A DNA stretch of 5,436 bases from Chloroflexota bacterium (lineage in GTDB: Bacteria > Chloroflexota > Limnocylindria > Limnocylindrales > CSP1-4): the NCBI GenBank assembly GCA_021812735.1, contig JAKAMV010000700.1:1-5436 (forward strand). Direction: 5' to 3'. Positions 5,190 to 5,436 of the stretch are shown here, piece after piece; within the stretch, counting starts at the first letter, position 1; each line of letters begins with the position of its first letter. Both the position numbers and the translations under genes were made by a program. Below the pieces are notes generated by a model. It ran no database searches. It was not told the DNA's origin and saw only the letters and a program-made list of their open reading frames with translations.

Positions 5190-5436
5190 TCACTCGTCGC
5201 TGAAGCGCTGCTCCAGCCACGGATCGCCCTCGTTGTGGTACCCGTAGCGTTCCCAGAATCCCGGGAGATCGTGGTCGAGGAACTGCAGGCCGCGGATCCA
5301 CTTGGCGCTTTTCCAGAAGTAGCGCTTGGGGACCACCAGCCGGAGCGGCCAGCCGTGGTCCGGCTCCAGCGGCTCGCGCCCGTACGTGTCGGCCAGCAGG
5401 ACGTCGTCGTCGCTGAGGGCGTCGAGCGGCAGGTTC
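5190..5436 (-). CDS. C-terminal end of a sulfite-oxidase-like molybdopterin oxidoreductase (partial)
   Basis: Reading the minus strand from the right edge gives 81 codons and a TGA (complement of 5190-5192). The visible segments include [20 protein letters not shown], then [20 protein letters not shown], then [20 protein letters not shown] near the end. This pattern ([23 protein letters not shown]) is the conserved end of the single-domain sulfite oxidase-like (YuiH-type, oxidoreductase molybdopterin-binding) proteins. Members carry a Mo-pterin cofactor held by a Cys that would lie upstream, outside the window, so that key residue cannot be checked. The physiological substrate of this subgroup is not well fixed. 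It converges with the Fe-S carrier gene and ends about 300 bases from that gene's terminator. Confidence 0.88.
   Translation of the reverse strand, partial: NLPLDALSDDDVLLADTYGREPLEPDHGWPLRLVVPKRYFWKSAKWIRGLQFLDHDLPGFWERYGYHNEGDPWLEQRFSDE

Noticed and set aside
4699..5301. Minus-strand 200-codon frame across the Fe-S carrier end and the gap
   Set aside because: It overlaps both the carrier gene and the real minus-strand oxidoreductase in the wrong frame, crosses the terminator stem, and has no domain pattern.

Overview
This is a GC-rich bacterial window. The first 300 bases are about 58 % G+C by hand count, while sampled lines of the thiolase gene reach 75-78 %. Most genes lie on the + strand, with good Shine-Dalgarno sites, short gaps and one ATGA stop/start overlap. 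The GC content, gene families and codon use would suit a Chloroflexota (Thermomicrobia/Sphaerobacter-like) or deep actinobacterial genome. That assignment is inference; no marker gene for taxonomy is present.

Layout. (1) Positions 2-340 hold the 3' end of a Trp-rich, probably extracytoplasmic protein of no family I can name, lower in GC than everything after it. (2) Positions 341-499 are a gap with three GC-rich hairpins and a weak promoter candidate. (3) Positions 500-4184 hold four co-directional genes that look like one operon: a flavin reductase-like flavoprotein, an alpha/beta hydrolase with an intact Ser-Asp-His triad, an enoyl-CoA hydratase with both catalytic glutamates, and a thiolase with the Cys-His-Cys catalytic set and strong PcaF/PaaJ-type signatures. 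(4) Positions 4185-4414 are a structured gap with a hairpin, a long inverted repeat, a degenerate 19-base tandem repeat, and then a good promoter with a dyad lying across its -35/-10 spacer. (5) Positions 4415-4825 encode an A-type iron-sulfur carrier (ErpA/IscA family), followed by a strong terminator hairpin. (6) Positions 4826-5189 hold no confident gene but contain a coding-like stretch with no usual start. (7) On the - strand, from 5436 down to 5190, is the C-terminal end of a sulfite-oxidase-like molybdopterin oxidoreductase, convergent with the Fe-S carrier.

How the genes fit together. Hydratase plus thiolase can run the last steps of a beta-oxidation-like sequence: enoyl-CoA hydration, then CoA-dependent cleavage of a 3-oxoacyl-CoA. 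A separate 3-hydroxyacyl-CoA dehydrogenase would be needed between them and is not in the window. The thiolase most resembles 3-oxoadipyl-CoA thiolases, the hydrolase could be of the 3-oxoadipate enol-lactonase kind, and the flavin reductase could feed FADH2/FMNH2 to a two-component monooxygenase. Aromatic-compound catabolism is therefore a reasonable hypothesis. The Fe-S carrier appears to be a separate transcription unit. I see no mobile element, CRISPR array, tRNA or rRNA, and nothing that clearly amounts to a new system. The best leads are the dyad in the Fe-S carrier promoter, the repeat-rich leader before it, and the start-less coding-like segment.
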